From G963664935 sp963664935 (GTDB lineage Bacteria; Pseudomonadota; Gammaproteobacteria; Methylococcales; G963664935), in the NCBI GenBank assembly GCA_963664935.2, contig CAXXSE010000004.1, positions 248,001 through 312,000 of the forward strand: DNA of 64,000 nt, given 5' to 3'. Of the stretch, positions 31,201 through 40,406 are shown in pieces. Made by a program: the position numbers and the translations under genes. The notes under the pieces are model-generated. The model was not told where the DNA came from. It made no database searches and was given only the letters and a program-made list of their open reading frames with translations. Within the stretch, counting starts at the first letter, position 1. Each line of letters starts with the position of its first letter.

Positions 31201-32399
31201 ACTACTCGGTGCGATTTGACGAGCAAATGAATCCGTTGAGTCTGTCGACTGAGCAACTCACCGATGTCTTATTCAGTGAAAATAATAAGGTACTGCGTTA
31301 TCAACGGGGTGTGTTGCCAGCGGAAACGGAAGTGACGGAATTGGCGCCAGTGCTGGTGGATCTAGCGGGTAATGCCGTGACGCCGGTAAGCAGTACATTC
31401 ACCACGGCCGCGAATCCGGACATTACGCGCGGCACGCTGACGGGGTCTTTTCGTGGTATAGCGCCGACCAATCCGGTGTTTGGGTGGATAGCGAGTGAGC
31501 CGATAGATCCAGCCAGCATCACCAGTTCCGGGGTGTATTTGTATGACGTCTTTCAACAATCAGGGCCCTTTCTGAGGACGATCCCAATAACGGTGAATCT
31601 ATCGGCAGACGGTCGTCGTATCGAAATGGTACCGACTGAAGCGTTGGCGGGAGGCCACTTTTATACCTACTATGGTTCTTACTTACGTGACCTGAGTGGT
31701 AATTTGTTTTACGAAAATTACGATGTCTTTTCCACGACGCTAGCGGACGATACGACTGAGCCACAAATCCAGGATGCGACGGTATCGGAGGGTCAGGTTG
31801 ACGTACCAACCAATGCGCGATTCAATGTGCGATTTGATGAGCCATTGAGTCCATTGGAGACCTTAGGCATTAGTCTGACCGACGCTATGGGAACGACGCA
31901 AAGCATAGCGATTCGCTTTGATTTTAATAGTGATCGATCGGTTGTCACCGTGACGCCGAATCGGTTGCTCGATGCCAATGCGTCCTACACGTTGACGGTG
32001 AGTGGTCTGGAGGATATTAGTGCCAATGTGCAGGTGGATGAATACACGGCAACGTTCACGACCGCACCGGGCGCGGATCTTCAACAAGGTAATATTGCGA
32101 ACTGGAGTTATACCACCGATGCTACTCTCGCTGTGGATGTCGTTCTAAGCGCGGTGCTTGATGAAAGAGTTGATCCGATGACTGTTAACGCCAGTGTTTT
32201 TTACCTCAGAAATGAACGGACGGGCGTTAACGTGCCTGGCGCCATAGGGCTAAGTACGGACGGAACGGAAATTAGCTTCATACCCGATACAAATTTGGAT
32301 GCGAACGGGGAGTATCGATTCTACGTCCGGTATTTCGCGGATTTAGCGGGTAATTATATGATTATTTCCAACAGCAGGCGGTTTTTTACTGGGAGTTAG
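25300..32399 (+). CDS. Giant secreted Ig-like/TSP3/LVIVD repeat protein, one frameshift
   Basis: As sequenced, a first frame (25300-26148) and a second (from 26118) overlap; restoring one T at 26102-26105 turns GIDGLSP into GIDGFITNPLLADSDSDGI and gives one 2366-residue protein. It has a signal peptide (residues 1-31), a Big_2-like domain (about 110-210), thrombospondin-3 calcium repeats (200-300, DxDxDGxxD pattern), LVIVD repeats (about 417-700, of the IIDVSEPQAP type), an Ig-like domain (707-795), a second TSP3 block (797-965), and about 13 Big_5/SbsA-type Ig domains of roughly 100 residues (970 to the end), each opening with a D-T-x-x-P and a later F(N/D)E-P. No anchor is visible at the C-terminus. 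A calcium-stiffened surface adhesin or stalk is the best guess. Confidence 0.8.
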
Positions 32400-32446
32400 G
32401 ATGATAAAGAATTCGATGATCGCTATAGATAGAAAGGTTTGGGCTT

Positions 32447-32836
32447 ATGCTTATTAGGATATTTATTGTTTCATTGGTGCTTTCGGTACTGACATTTGTA
32501 GTGGTCCGAAATGATATTTTCAGCAACGAACCTACGGCGTCCGCATATCAAAGTGACCACAGGCAAGTATTGCCCCACGAAATAGCGAATGATAAAGTAT
32601 CTTCTCGTCTTGAGCAAATAAAAGAAACTTTTGAGGATTCAGGCGCGATTAAATATCCTAGTACCGATGAGATAGAATTGCTGGAGACTGAAGAAGCGTT
32701 AACCGATATGGTTCAGGAATATGAAAACGTCAAATCCGACCCTGAACTGAGAAAAGCTCATCGAGAAAAAATGGCTGAACAGCTTTCAACTTATAGCGAT
32801 CTGGTGCTGCCCGTTGCCTTAGAAAAAATGAAATAA
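32447..32836 (+). CDS. Small membrane-anchored or secreted hypothetical protein
   Basis: The 129-residue product starts with a hydrophobic segment (LIRIFIVSLVLSVLTFVVV), either an uncleaved anchor or a signal, followed by a highly charged helical region rich in E and K that looks like a short coiled coil. AAAGG precedes the ATG by about ten bases. It lies 47 bases after the giant repeat protein on the same strand and may be its partner. I do not recognise a family. Confidence 0.5.
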   Translation: MLIRIFIVSLVLSVLTFVVVRNDIFSNEPTASAYQSDHRQVLPHEIANDKVSSRLEQIKETFEDSGAIKYPSTDEIELLETEEALTDMVQEYENVKSDPELRKAHREKMAEQLSTYSDLVLPVALEKMK

Positions 32837-33004
32837 AGGGAAAAAGAGGATCAGGTCGCGAATTACAAATGAATAAACATGACAATTGTTTTGTTCAACG
32901 TCATATTATAAAGAGCAGCGCGTATTGGAATGAGAAGGTTCAGGTGTAGGAACTAAAGCACGCGACTGCCACGCTACCTATGACCAGTATTAGTTGATCT
33001 GTCA

Positions 33005-33144
33005 ACACTTTTCCGGACACTTTTCCGGACACAAAGTTACGCTATTTCTCTTGACGGCTTACATGCGTTTAAGCACCAACGGGCCATGCTATACGGGCTT
33101 GCTTAGGCGATTACCTGCGGCGCAATACGCTGCGCTATTGCGCC
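33005..33144. repeat. Tandem 12-bp repeat and a REP-like hairpin
   Basis: ACACTTTTCCGG is repeated in tandem (33005-33028, then a further ACAC). GGCGCAATA (33119-33127) pairs perfectly with TATTGCGCC (33136-33144) around an 8-base loop, like REP or integron-type intergenic hairpins. The rest of 32837-33161 holds no supported gene. Confidence 0.5.
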
Positions 33145-33161
33145 CTACGTGGTTTTTCTTG

Positions 33162-34516
33162 CTACCGGCCAAATTCTCCCGATAGATAGACCAATATTGA
33201 ATGGCCGCCAAAGTCATCTTTGCGTACGGTGCCGAAGTTGTAGGTATAGTCAAGAACTAAACGGGTATCAGCAAAGAAACCGGTGGTAACCCGTCCGCCA
33301 ACCGCGGGCAGTATGCTTTCTTTTCGATGAATACCGCCTTTGATTCGGCGTTGGGGATTCATGTAGGTGGTGGATGCATATCCGCTTAGATAGGTGAAAA
33401 GGTTGCCGCATAGCGGTATTCAGCATAGGCCATTGCAAAGTGTTCGGGATAGAATTCCAGCGACGCTGCGCCGGGTAAAATGGGTACCGCAAGGCTGTGG
33501 TATTCTTCTCCAACCGGATTGATTCCCCCGAACACACGCTGTGTCGGGCCTTGGTTAAATCGATCTACGTTATGACCTGTGCCTGCCCGGACCAGTCCGA
33601 CTAACTTATGTCGTTGGCTGGCGACAAACGGTACATCGTCGGCAACCAATGCGTAGCCACGGACGAACGCATAATTGCGCCCGTCGTCCGCCTTGTGTTC
33701 ACCATTAATCCCCCAGTCATCCCAGCCAAAGCGATGCCCGTAGGTAAAATCCGCCCCCAGCGCAAACCCATTATGGGCCAGACTCAGGGTATTGCGTTGC
33801 AATGCATCCCATCGATAGGAGAGTAGTGTACGAAGCTCGAAGGTATCATTTGGCAAATCAAAGTTACCGGCGGTTTCTGAATTTCTGCCAAAGTAGAGAA
33901 AACCTGGCTCAATAGTCCAATCCAAAGCCATCATATTATCCTGAAGGCCGGGGGCAACCTGTTCCCGCAGGCCAAGACCCAAACCCGGTCGTATATATCC
34001 CCAATAAATCTCCTCGTTTTGTTCTTTCTCGCCATCTATAATTTCGTTGGATGCTGACGGAAGAGTATAATTCTCAAACGTTAAAACCCATTCCAGAGGT
34101 GATTCCTCCGCAAACTTTTCAGCATAAAAAATGTTGTTGAAGAACAGCGCGATATCCGCATGCAGAAGGCTTTGGTTGTTTTCGGGATGACGCCAGAAAT
34201 AAAGCGAAGCAACCGGTTCAAATTCCCGGGAAGAAGGACTCGGATTATTAAACTGTACACCGGCAACCCAAGCATTGACCGATCGGCGATCGATAGTTGG
34301 GACGGTAATCTGTTCGCCAAATACCGTCGTCCGGAATCCCTGGCCGGCAAGTTGCGGTTGTTCCACCGTTTGTTCAGGGGTCAAAAAGGGAAGGGCCGTA
34401 TCCAATTTCCCGTTGTTTTGAGCCATGCAAAAATGTGGCGCCGAGAAAAAGACCGCTAACGAGAAAAATCCCGAATAAATAGTCTGCTTACTGTTCTGAC
34501 GAATTGTTTTTTCCAT
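33162..34516 (-). CDS. Outer-membrane-type beta-barrel protein, one frameshift
   Basis: A 376-residue frame (34516 to 33386) with a signal peptide (ending about HFCMAQ) has many alternating strands and aromatic-rich patterns such as LRTLLSYRWDAL, LGADFTYGHRFGWDDWG and ASLEFYPEHFAMAYAEYRY, typical of an outer-membrane barrel. It stops early at YAATFSPI. One base restored at 33397-33402 joins it to a downstream frame (YLSGYASTTYMNPQRR ... VYLSGEFGR), giving 451 residues. I do not recognise a family; surface antigen or lipid-modifying barrel are possible. Confidence 0.55.
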
Positions 34517-34771
34517 AATTCTACATTGTTCCGTTAACCCCCTGGAACCATGCCTGTCCGGTTACTTCCCAAGGCGATAGATCGTAGAGCACATGATTCA
34601 CGCCACATCCCAGGGCAGCACTCGCACAGCTCCGCGTAATTGGGCGCTACCGCGCGTATGGTGATCCCCAGCACGAAGGCCAGGGAAAATTAAGGCCATT
34701 TTTATCAATCGGGAAAATACTAAAAGACTGATGAGTTGTCAATCCTGGCAGGGCTATCGCACTTAAAACCA
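34517..34771. other. Intergenic stretch, nothing recognised
   Basis: No supported frame. It separates the outer-membrane-type gene from the MITE. Confidence 0.3.
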
Positions 34772-34938
34772 CTAGGAGGCTGTCCGAGAATAGGAGCCGC
34801 TGCGAGGGAAAGCTGGTTTGAGCCTGATTTTTTCATTATTTGAGGCGAATACTTGCTGTATTTAACGAAAATAATGGGAAAATCAGGCCAAATCCAGCTT
34901 TTCCGCAGTAGGCTCTCTATTCTCGGACAGCCTCCTAG
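34772..34938. mobile_element. Foldback MITE, copy 1 (167 bp)
   Basis: The element begins CTAGGAGGCTGTCCGAGAAT and ends with its reverse complement, and the whole sequence folds on itself (AAAGCTGG...CCAGCTTT inside) around a loop of about 25 bases. A copy of the same length, differing at only a few bases, is at 53101-53267. The CTAG at each end would be the duplicated target, as in IS427-group IS5 elements, whose ends also often start near GGCTGT. The assignment to that group is inference. Confidence 0.8.
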
Positions 34939-34967
34939 ACATCTCTCCATACAACAATGGGGACACT

Positions 34968-35108
34968 ATGCAAGTGTGTCGGGAATTGTCACTCGATGCC
35001 AAAGAGCAATTGAAATCAATATCACGTGGGCGAACACGATTAATGATATCGCGGATAATATTAAAGCAAAGACTTTACCCTTATATAATTAATTTGGTAC
35101 GGGAGTGA
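34968..35108 (+). pseudogene. Possible relic of an IS630-like transposase start
   Basis: A 46-codon frame opens MQVCRELSLDAKEQLKSISR, which recalls the N-terminal helix of IS630-type transposases, then degenerates. The match is short and from memory. Confidence 0.25.
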
Positions 35109-35245
35109 TATTGGTCAAATATTTAGATTAAAACAAAGATTTGACCATTATTCACTAATGAATTTCTTAAATTTCGTATTGCATTTAGCTGAACCCTATA
35201 ATGTAAAAATGTTTTATAGCAATAGCGTAAGGAAATAGCTCACAC

Positions 35246-36526
35246 ATGAAAATATCTCATAATTTCGCAAGTGCCCAAATAAAATTTTTGGTCTTGATGT
35301 ACTTTGGTTATGCTGTGACGATGTTTGTGAAGTATAGCATCATTGTAGTCTCACCCTCATTAATTTCGGACCCAGTGTTAGCAATAACTAAAACACAATT
35401 TGGTGATATATTAGCGAGTGGAAGTTTTGGTGGAATTGCTGGAAAAATTCTGTTTGGCTTAGGTGCAGATAGACTTGGCGGAAGATCAAGCTTTTTAATG
35501 GCTCTTTTAATGCTAAGTATTGGTGTCCTAATATTTGGATTTAGCATTAATTATCTTGCATTTCTTTTGATTTTTTTCAGTTTGGCACTTGCCAAAGCGG
35601 GAGGCTGGCCATCAGTCGCAAAATTAATTGGTAATTGGTATCACCCCCACCAATATGGCCGCGCTTGGGGCTACATCGCAACTGCTAGCCGGTTTGGAAC
35701 CATCCTTGCTACACTGGGATTAGGTTTTTTATTACACTTTCTAACCTGGAACTATATTCTTTTGTCCGCTGCTTCCATTGGAATTATAATGTCGATTATT
35801 TGGTACATTCGGGTTCAGGAAAAACCAAATGAAGATCACCTAGATGAAGGGCTCCAAAATCCAGTTGCCCAGGATATTGGCCATCCCCTCTATAATAAAA
35901 CTCTAAAATTTGCCCTTCTTGATTTTCTTAAAAGCTCGAGAGTTTGTTTAATCTTTTTTGCAATGATGGGTCTGACAATAATGACAGACTTTTTAAATTT
36001 TGTTCCCATATTTATTAAGGAATCATTGAATATATCTGACGCCGGTGCTGTTATGACAGCTAGTGCATTTCCCATTGGCTCGATTGTCGCCGTTTTAGCG
36101 GGTGGTCATATTTTTGATGCATTATCTAAAAAATCAATGATTAAAGTCATCGGTTGTTCCTTGGCTCTTGCCGTTTTTTGTATTTTAGTAATTTACAACG
36201 TACCTAATTTTTCATTCTCGTCATCGATAAATATTTTAGTTATTTATGTTAGCTTATTTGTTTTTGGCCTATCTGTATCACCTGCTTATTATCTACCAAT
36301 GAGTATTTTTTCAATAAAATATGGTGGGCCATTTTCCGGTATATTAATTTCTATTTTAGATATTGGCGGATATTTTGCCTCGGCCGTCTTCGGGATTATC
36401 ACTGGCAGAGTTGCCGATTCCATGGGCTGGGGACGGGTTTTGTTATTACTTGCTTTAACGGGAGTTATCACCCTGGTTTTAACGGTTTGGTTTCTGCATA
36501 AAGAAAGTAAAGTAGCGGAAACGTAG
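35246..36526 (+). CDS. Major facilitator superfamily transporter
   Basis: The 426-residue protein shows about twelve hydrophobic segments in two halves, split by a charged loop (VQEKPNEDHLDEG, residues about 190-210). The loop between segments 2 and 3 reads GLGADRLGGR, the MFS signature GxxxDRxGxR. No substrate can be inferred. The gene is clearly more AT-rich than its neighbours, is flanked by a MITE and a RAYT unit, and stands alone, so horizontal acquisition is likely. AAGGAA about 12 bases upstream may serve as ribosome site. Confidence 0.85.
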   Translation: MKISHNFASAQIKFLVLMYFGYAVTMFVKYSIIVVSPSLISDPVLAITKTQFGDILASGSFGGIAGKILFGLGADRLGGRSSFLMALLMLSIGVLIFGFSINYLAFLLIFFSLALAKAGGWPSVAKLIGNWYHPHQYGRAWGYIATASRFGTILATLGLGFLLHFLTWNYILLSAASIGIIMSIIWYIRVQEKPNEDHLDEGLQNPVAQDIGHPLYNKTLKFALLDFLKSSRVCLIFFAMMGLTIMTDFLNFVPIFIKESLNISDAGAVMTASAFPIGSIVAVLAGGHIFDALSKKSMIKVIGCSLALAVFCILVIYNVPNFSFSSSINILVIYVSLFVFGLSVSPAYYLPMSIFSIKYGGPFSGILISILDIGGYFASAVFGIITGRVADSMGWGRVLLLLALTGVITLVLTVWFLHKESKVAET

Positions 36527-36592
36527 TATTTTGTAGTAATCATGAATTTGGAGTCCGTGAAAAAAAGGGTTACGGGAATCTCACCGCCTAGG

Positions 36593-37390
36593 AAAAGGGG
36601 ACAGATTTATTTATGAGCTATACTTCTGGCAAGTAAAATTATTTATAGGAAGTTAGTATGCCTAGAGTCGGGCGTGTGGTGTTACCTAATTACCCGCATC
36701 ATATAGTGCAAAGGGGACACAATCGGCAAGTTGTTTTTGCAGTGGACTCGGATTTTGAATATTATTTGGAAACCTTGTCACAATGGCGTGAGGTTTATGG
36801 CATTCGCGTGTACGCTTGGTGTCTTATGACAAACCTATTCATTTGGTTGTTGAACCACCTGAAGAAATGGCCTTGCTGGGACAACTCATGAAACGGCTTT
36901 CTGGTCGGCAAACGCGCTATGTGAATAGATTAGATAGACGGAGTGGAACGCTGTGGGAGAGTCGCTACAAATCCAGCCCGATCCAAACGGGCGAATACCT
37001 TCTAGCGTGTATTCGGTACGTTGAATTGAATCCCGTCCGTGCACAGGTGGTTGCCGATGCTCAGGATTACCGATGGTCGAGTTACCAAGCACGAATGAAG
37101 GGGCATGAGCGAGTAATGGCTGATTTTGATCCGTGTTATCTTGCTTTAGGGGAGAGTACGGAAGAGCGACAAATACGCTATCGAGAATATTTACAAAGCG
37201 CGATTCCCGATGGCGAATGGGCGTTCATTCAAGAAGCAGTAGCGAGAGGCCAACTCACGGGGAATGGTCGCTATGTAGAATAGGTTAAAAAAATAATTGG
37301 TCGGCGGATAGAACATCGACGACCGGGTAGGCCTAAGACCAAACAGAACGGAAATAGATCAATCTGATATAAATAAATCTGTCCCCTTTT
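36593..37390 (+). mobile_element. RAYT unit bounded by 20-bp inverted repeats
   Basis: AAAAGGGGACAGATTTATTT at 36593-36612 is matched exactly in reverse complement at 37371-37390, enclosing a Y1/RAYT-type transposase gene. The unit seems to have landed in a comEA-like gene, whose 3' end resumes just outside at 37395. A lone copy of the left arm is at 39995-40014. Confidence 0.7.
36658..37283 (+). pseudogene. REP-associated tyrosine transposase (RAYT), frameshifted in the HUH motif
   Basis: The start MPRVGRVVLPNYPHHIVQRG is typical of Y1/RAYT enzymes, which nick single-stranded hairpin DNA. Later motifs are MKRLSGRQTRYVN, GTLWESRYKSSPI and YVELNPVRAQVV, the last with the family's Y-E-NPVRA. 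After CLMTN the frame slips; adding one A at 36835 restores CLMTNHIHLVVEPPEE and a 208-residue protein. The missing base lies in the metal-binding H-x-H, so as sequenced the enzyme is dead. Confidence 0.8.
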
Positions 37391-37394
37391 TTGG

Positions 37395-37530
37395 CCGGCG
37401 AAAGCAGAATCGATTATCAAAGACCGAAAGGAACGTGGTGAATTCAAAACCCTGGACGATATGATTCGCGTAAAAGGCATTGGTTTGGCGACAATTGAGA
37501 AAAACCGAGACAAAATTTCAATTGACTAAT
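37395..37530 (+). pseudogene. 3' fragment of a ComEA-like helix-hairpin-helix gene
   Basis: The frame reads PAKAESIIKDRKERGEF, then LDDMIRVKGIGLATIEK, the second helix-hairpin-helix of ComEA DNA-uptake proteins. The 5' part is missing; the RAYT arm ends at 37390. An extra A in the run at 37500-37505 throws off the last residues (expected EKNRDKISID). A terminator follows at once, as for the real end of a gene. Confidence 0.65.
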
Positions 37531-37545
37531 AATTTTCCCAATATA

Positions 37546-37570
37546 AACAGGCTCCTTTGGAGCCTGTTTG
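37546..37570 (+). terminator. Rho-independent terminator after the comEA fragment
   Basis: AAACAGGCTCC and GGAGCCTGTTT form an 11-bp perfect stem with a 3-base TTT loop, followed by GTCATATTTACATTTTTTT. It could act in both directions. Confidence 0.75.
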
Positions 37571-37735
37571 TCATATTTACATTTTTTTGGGAGTAATACT
37601 TCAAATAGTGAAAAAGCGATGCAGAAGTATTGCGTTCACTTTAATGTAGTTTGAAATCAAGGGTAGAGTGTTTCCATCCTACCCCTGAATATTAGATACT
37701 CCTATAAGTGTCGGATTATATGCCGCTAGCACCTA

Positions 37736-38468
37736 TTACGGAGCCGTTATTACGGTAGCCCCGAAGCCGCAAGGGTCACTACCAACCAAAGTAGGGAAAG
37801 GGGGGGGGGGAGTGAGACTACAAGGGAGTTCATCAAACGGAGCATCAAGAGGAAATAATTGTTCTACAATTTCCGTCGTCGTATGGGTGGTTGACCTTCC
37901 TTTTCTGAGTCGTTTTTTGATCCCGTCCGCGGTATCGATGAACTTGGGTGTGGTCGTGCTCGTGTTTCCGGTTATCGCGGTCGCGAAAGGGAAACCCTCG
38001 ATATTTATCGCATTCGTTTCGGTGATCCCTGTCCCGATTTCGATTTCATTCGTTTCAAAGGGCGTTGTGCAATTTCCCGCAGCGTTCCCGTCAAAGCAAG
38101 CGCGGTATAAACCATCAACACGTAAGACCTCAACGGTACCATTTTGTTCTACATCGTCCACGTCGTGGCAATCCTCATTAAGTATTGAGTATCTCTTGTC
38201 GCATGCCGTTTCACCGGGGGTATTGTCTTTACAGATATGGTCGATGAAAGTGAAATAACCTATTGAAGTACTTAACAACTGGCCAGGGGGACAAGTCATC
38301 AAGTTGCCAACAGGATTGAAAGACAATGTAGCTTCCACCGACAAGGGTCGCAACGATAGGCCCTCCTTTGGACCCCTTGGATCCTTTTGCTGACAGCGGC
38401 GTTGCGAACAACATAGCAAGGCTAACGGCAATTATCAACAACAATATAGACTATAAATTTATTTTCAT
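37736..38468 (-). pseudogene. Secreted cysteine-containing protein with poly-C tract, amber codon and frameshift
   Basis: The likely start is ATG 38468 with AAGGG eight bases upstream. It reads MKINL, then TAG (38451-38453), then SILLLIIAVSLAMLFATPLSA, a clear signal peptide, and GSKGSKGG. One extra base at 38343-38344 then shifts the frame; removing it gives VATLSVEATLSFNPVGNL and a long secreted region with about eight cysteines (TCPPGQ, HICKDN, EDCHD, YRACFDG, GNCTT, LPCSL, DPCGF). Near the C-terminus an 11-base G run on the plus strand (37800-37810) encodes PPPP. I recognise no family. The homopolymer could be a contingency tract. Confidence 0.45.
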
Positions 38469-38767
38469 AACACTACCCTTTATGTAATGCAGAATTGCGT
38501 ATCCAGATTATAATTATAGTTTTTATATAACAACATAATTTTAGTAAATTGGATCCGGACGAATCAAGGGGTAGAATCACGCTACGTTTAATGGTTTCGA
38601 TTCATTTTGGCGATTTGTAAAAACCGGCCTATTATCGATTTTAGGGAAAAGTTGAAAATTTTTGAGTCTGTGTAGCTATGGAACAAAACAAATAGGATGG
38701 GAGCACGTATGAGTCGCCAATAGGCTGACACACGCGGTAACTTTAGGTTATCGGCAAAGAACCTTGC

Positions 38768-38790
38768 GGGGGGGGGGGGGGGGGGGGGGG
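38768..38790. repeat. 23-base poly-G tract
   Basis: Twenty-three consecutive G lie in the 401-base gap between the poly-C gene and the membrane protein (38469-38869). No supported gene is in the gap. The length is extreme for a bacterial chromosome and its exact value should not be trusted. Confidence 0.8.
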
Positions 38791-38869
38791 TGGGCATCCA
38801 TCAACCCAAAAGAGGTTCTACCTTAGGTCGGTATGTATTGATCCCGATTGTAGGGTCAGCTAGCGATGC

Positions 38870-39550
38870 TTATTCTTGAGGGTTCGTCTTGTCATCGGTA
38901 TCAAAGCCCGCTAGGACTTGGCCCCACTGGCGCTTTAGGTGGGCGAGCAAGACATGAATCAACATAATCACACCACTCATCTCGAGAACCTCTTCGATGG
39001 TATAGAGTAGACTGTAGAGTGGCGTACTCGTACCGTTAGTGTCCGCTTCCTTGGCACTGATCATTTCGATACCTACCGCGCCACCGACAAATAAGCATCC
39101 GGCAATGACGAATCCGAGCCGGGTGGCCGAAGGCAACCGTAGCAAAAATCTTGCCGAAATCAGAACCAGGATCAGGGTTACTACCCCATATGAGATTATC
39201 CAGGGGAAATAAAGATAGTCTTCAGCTTTAATGAAGTTCTCGGTGAAATCCCCCACTTCTTCGTGTATTGCGGCACCTTCATCAAAGGCTAGAAAAACGA
39301 AAATCAGAGAAAAGGCTAACCAATGGCGCCAGCTGGCTTGCCCCGCTTTTTGGGTGAGTGCGGCCAACAAGGCAAACAGAGCCGGAAGATTAGCCTCGTA
39401 ATCGAAATCCACCATTTTGATGAAATCGAATACATCTGGATCATCAATGTAGAAATAAAGTATCAGCTGTACCACATGCATGAACAGCAGTATCAACATT
39501 ACCTTTACTAATATTCCAGTGATAGCAGCGCGTCTAATGATGAGTTCCAT
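38870..39550 (-). CDS. Integral membrane protein of unknown function
   Basis: The 226-residue protein has about six hydrophobic segments (roughly 12-33, 56-68, 77-91, 112-133, 144-163, 180-202). Charged residues inside or beside the membrane are striking: FDEGAAIHEEVGD (about 94-106), EMISAKEAD and YTIEEVLEMSG. Similar D-E-x-x-H ... E-E-x-L-E-M proteins occur widely as uncharacterised membrane proteins; a metal or haem site is possible but unproven. The gene stands alone. Confidence 0.6.
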   Translation of the reverse strand: MELIIRRAAITGILVKVMLILLFMHVVQLILYFYIDDPDVFDFIKMVDFDYEANLPALFALLAALTQKAGQASWRHWLAFSLIFVFLAFDEGAAIHEEVGDFTENFIKAEDYLYFPWIISYGVVTLILVLISARFLLRLPSATRLGFVIAGCLFVGGAVGIEMISAKEADTNGTSTPLYSLLYTIEEVLEMSGVIMLIHVLLAHLKRQWGQVLAGFDTDDKTNPQE

Positions 39551-39732
39551 GAGGTTTTCGTTTATACAATCAGGGCGACACCCATTACCCAGTATGTGTC
39601 AATAATCAATACAATAAATCAACGGGGCAGAGTCGTCTATTTTTCTACTAGCGAAAAAAGATGACTGATTTAATCCGCTCATATTTTTATTTGGCATAAA
39701 AAATCTGTCGCCTGTTTTCCCTTGACAGTTTG

Positions 39733-39769
39733 CTAGCTGGCTGTCCGAGAATAGAGAGCCTACCGAGGG
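39733..39769. repeat. Partial MITE end
   Basis: CTAG, then TGGCTGTCCGAGAATAGAGA and GCCTACCG match the right end of the 167-bp MITE read in reverse. The rest of the element is missing. Confidence 0.6.
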
Positions 39770-39866
39770 TTAGCGGCCATGGAAAGGATAATCCCCCCAG
39801 CTAAACTGGATTATTGGGTTCTGGTATACTGAACTCCATCCGAATTTTGCATTAAGTATAGAAGTC

Positions 39867-39989
39867 ATGAACTGGAACATGTATTTGTCGAGGGAAATTC
39901 ATAGCAACTGGCGACAAAAGATTGAAGTGGGGCTTAATCAGGCCGATTTACCCGTTACACTTTTTGCACGGGCGACCGAGCACGGGTGA
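39867..39989 (+). CDS. Possible 40-residue small protein
   Basis: A short frame (MNWNMYLSREIHSNWRQKIE, ending ATEHG) follows a TATACT box at about 39823-39828. No family is recognised, and it ends next to a solo RAYT arm. It may be chance. The rest of 39551-40406 holds only repeats. Confidence 0.2.
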   Translation: MNWNMYLSREIHSNWRQKIEVGLNQADLPVTLFARATEHG

Positions 39990-39994
39990 TGAGA

Positions 39995-40014
39995 AAAAGG
40001 GGACAGATTTATTT
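39995..40014. repeat. Solo copy of the 20-bp RAYT arm
   Basis: Identical to 36593-36612. No partner arm or transposase is nearby. Confidence 0.65.
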
Positions 40015-40132
40015 TATACCGAGACTTGCTCGAGCAGTAGAAAAAAGGAACACTACTCTAGTGCGTGCACTTTTTCGCTGTTATTTAGGGCTAGAAAATA
40101 GTTAGGTATATGAATAACTCGTAACACGTATT

Positions 40133-40229
40133 GTAGGTTGGATGAGCGGTAGCGAAATCCGACGTTTGTAATGTGATTGGTCACATTTATGGTGTTATGG
40201 CGGAATGCGCTACCGCTTTTCCGCCCTAC
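40133..40229. repeat. Imperfect palindrome of two REP-like units
   Basis: GTAGGTTGGATGAGCGGTAG (40133-40152, unit to 40163) is related to the reverse complement of 40199-40229 (about 23 of 31 bases). The units resemble the common GTAGG...AATCCG intergenic repeats of gamma- and betaproteobacteria. Confidence 0.55.
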
Positions 40230-40251
40230 GACTTTTCCACCTTACTTTACG

Positions 40252-40366
40252 CAGAACTGGGTCAAACCAAGCTATCCTATTGATTATTAGAATTGAAGGT
40301 CTAAATAAAACGCGTTTTCAGTGCTTAAAAGCCCTTTTTTAGGTCCAAAATTGCCATTGTAACGAG
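40252..40366. repeat. 115-bp dispersed repeat, copy 1
   Basis: This stretch matches 52227-52342 at roughly nine of ten bases in the same orientation, starting CAGAACTGGGTC and ending ACGAGC. It contains AAACGCGTTTT and the run AGCCCTTTTTTAGG. It has no coding frame. Confidence 0.6.
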
Positions 40367-40406
40367 CACTTGTCACATTACTTTCGATCTTTTTTCGTAC
40401 CCTTAT

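Noticed and set aside
34772..34938. MITE as a CRISPR repeat or riboswitch
   Set aside because: There are no spacers or regular array; the duplicated CTAG ends and second copy fit a transposable element.
38588..38797. Minus-strand frame starting MPTPPPPPPP
   Set aside because: The proline run is only the poly-G tract, and nothing else supports coding.
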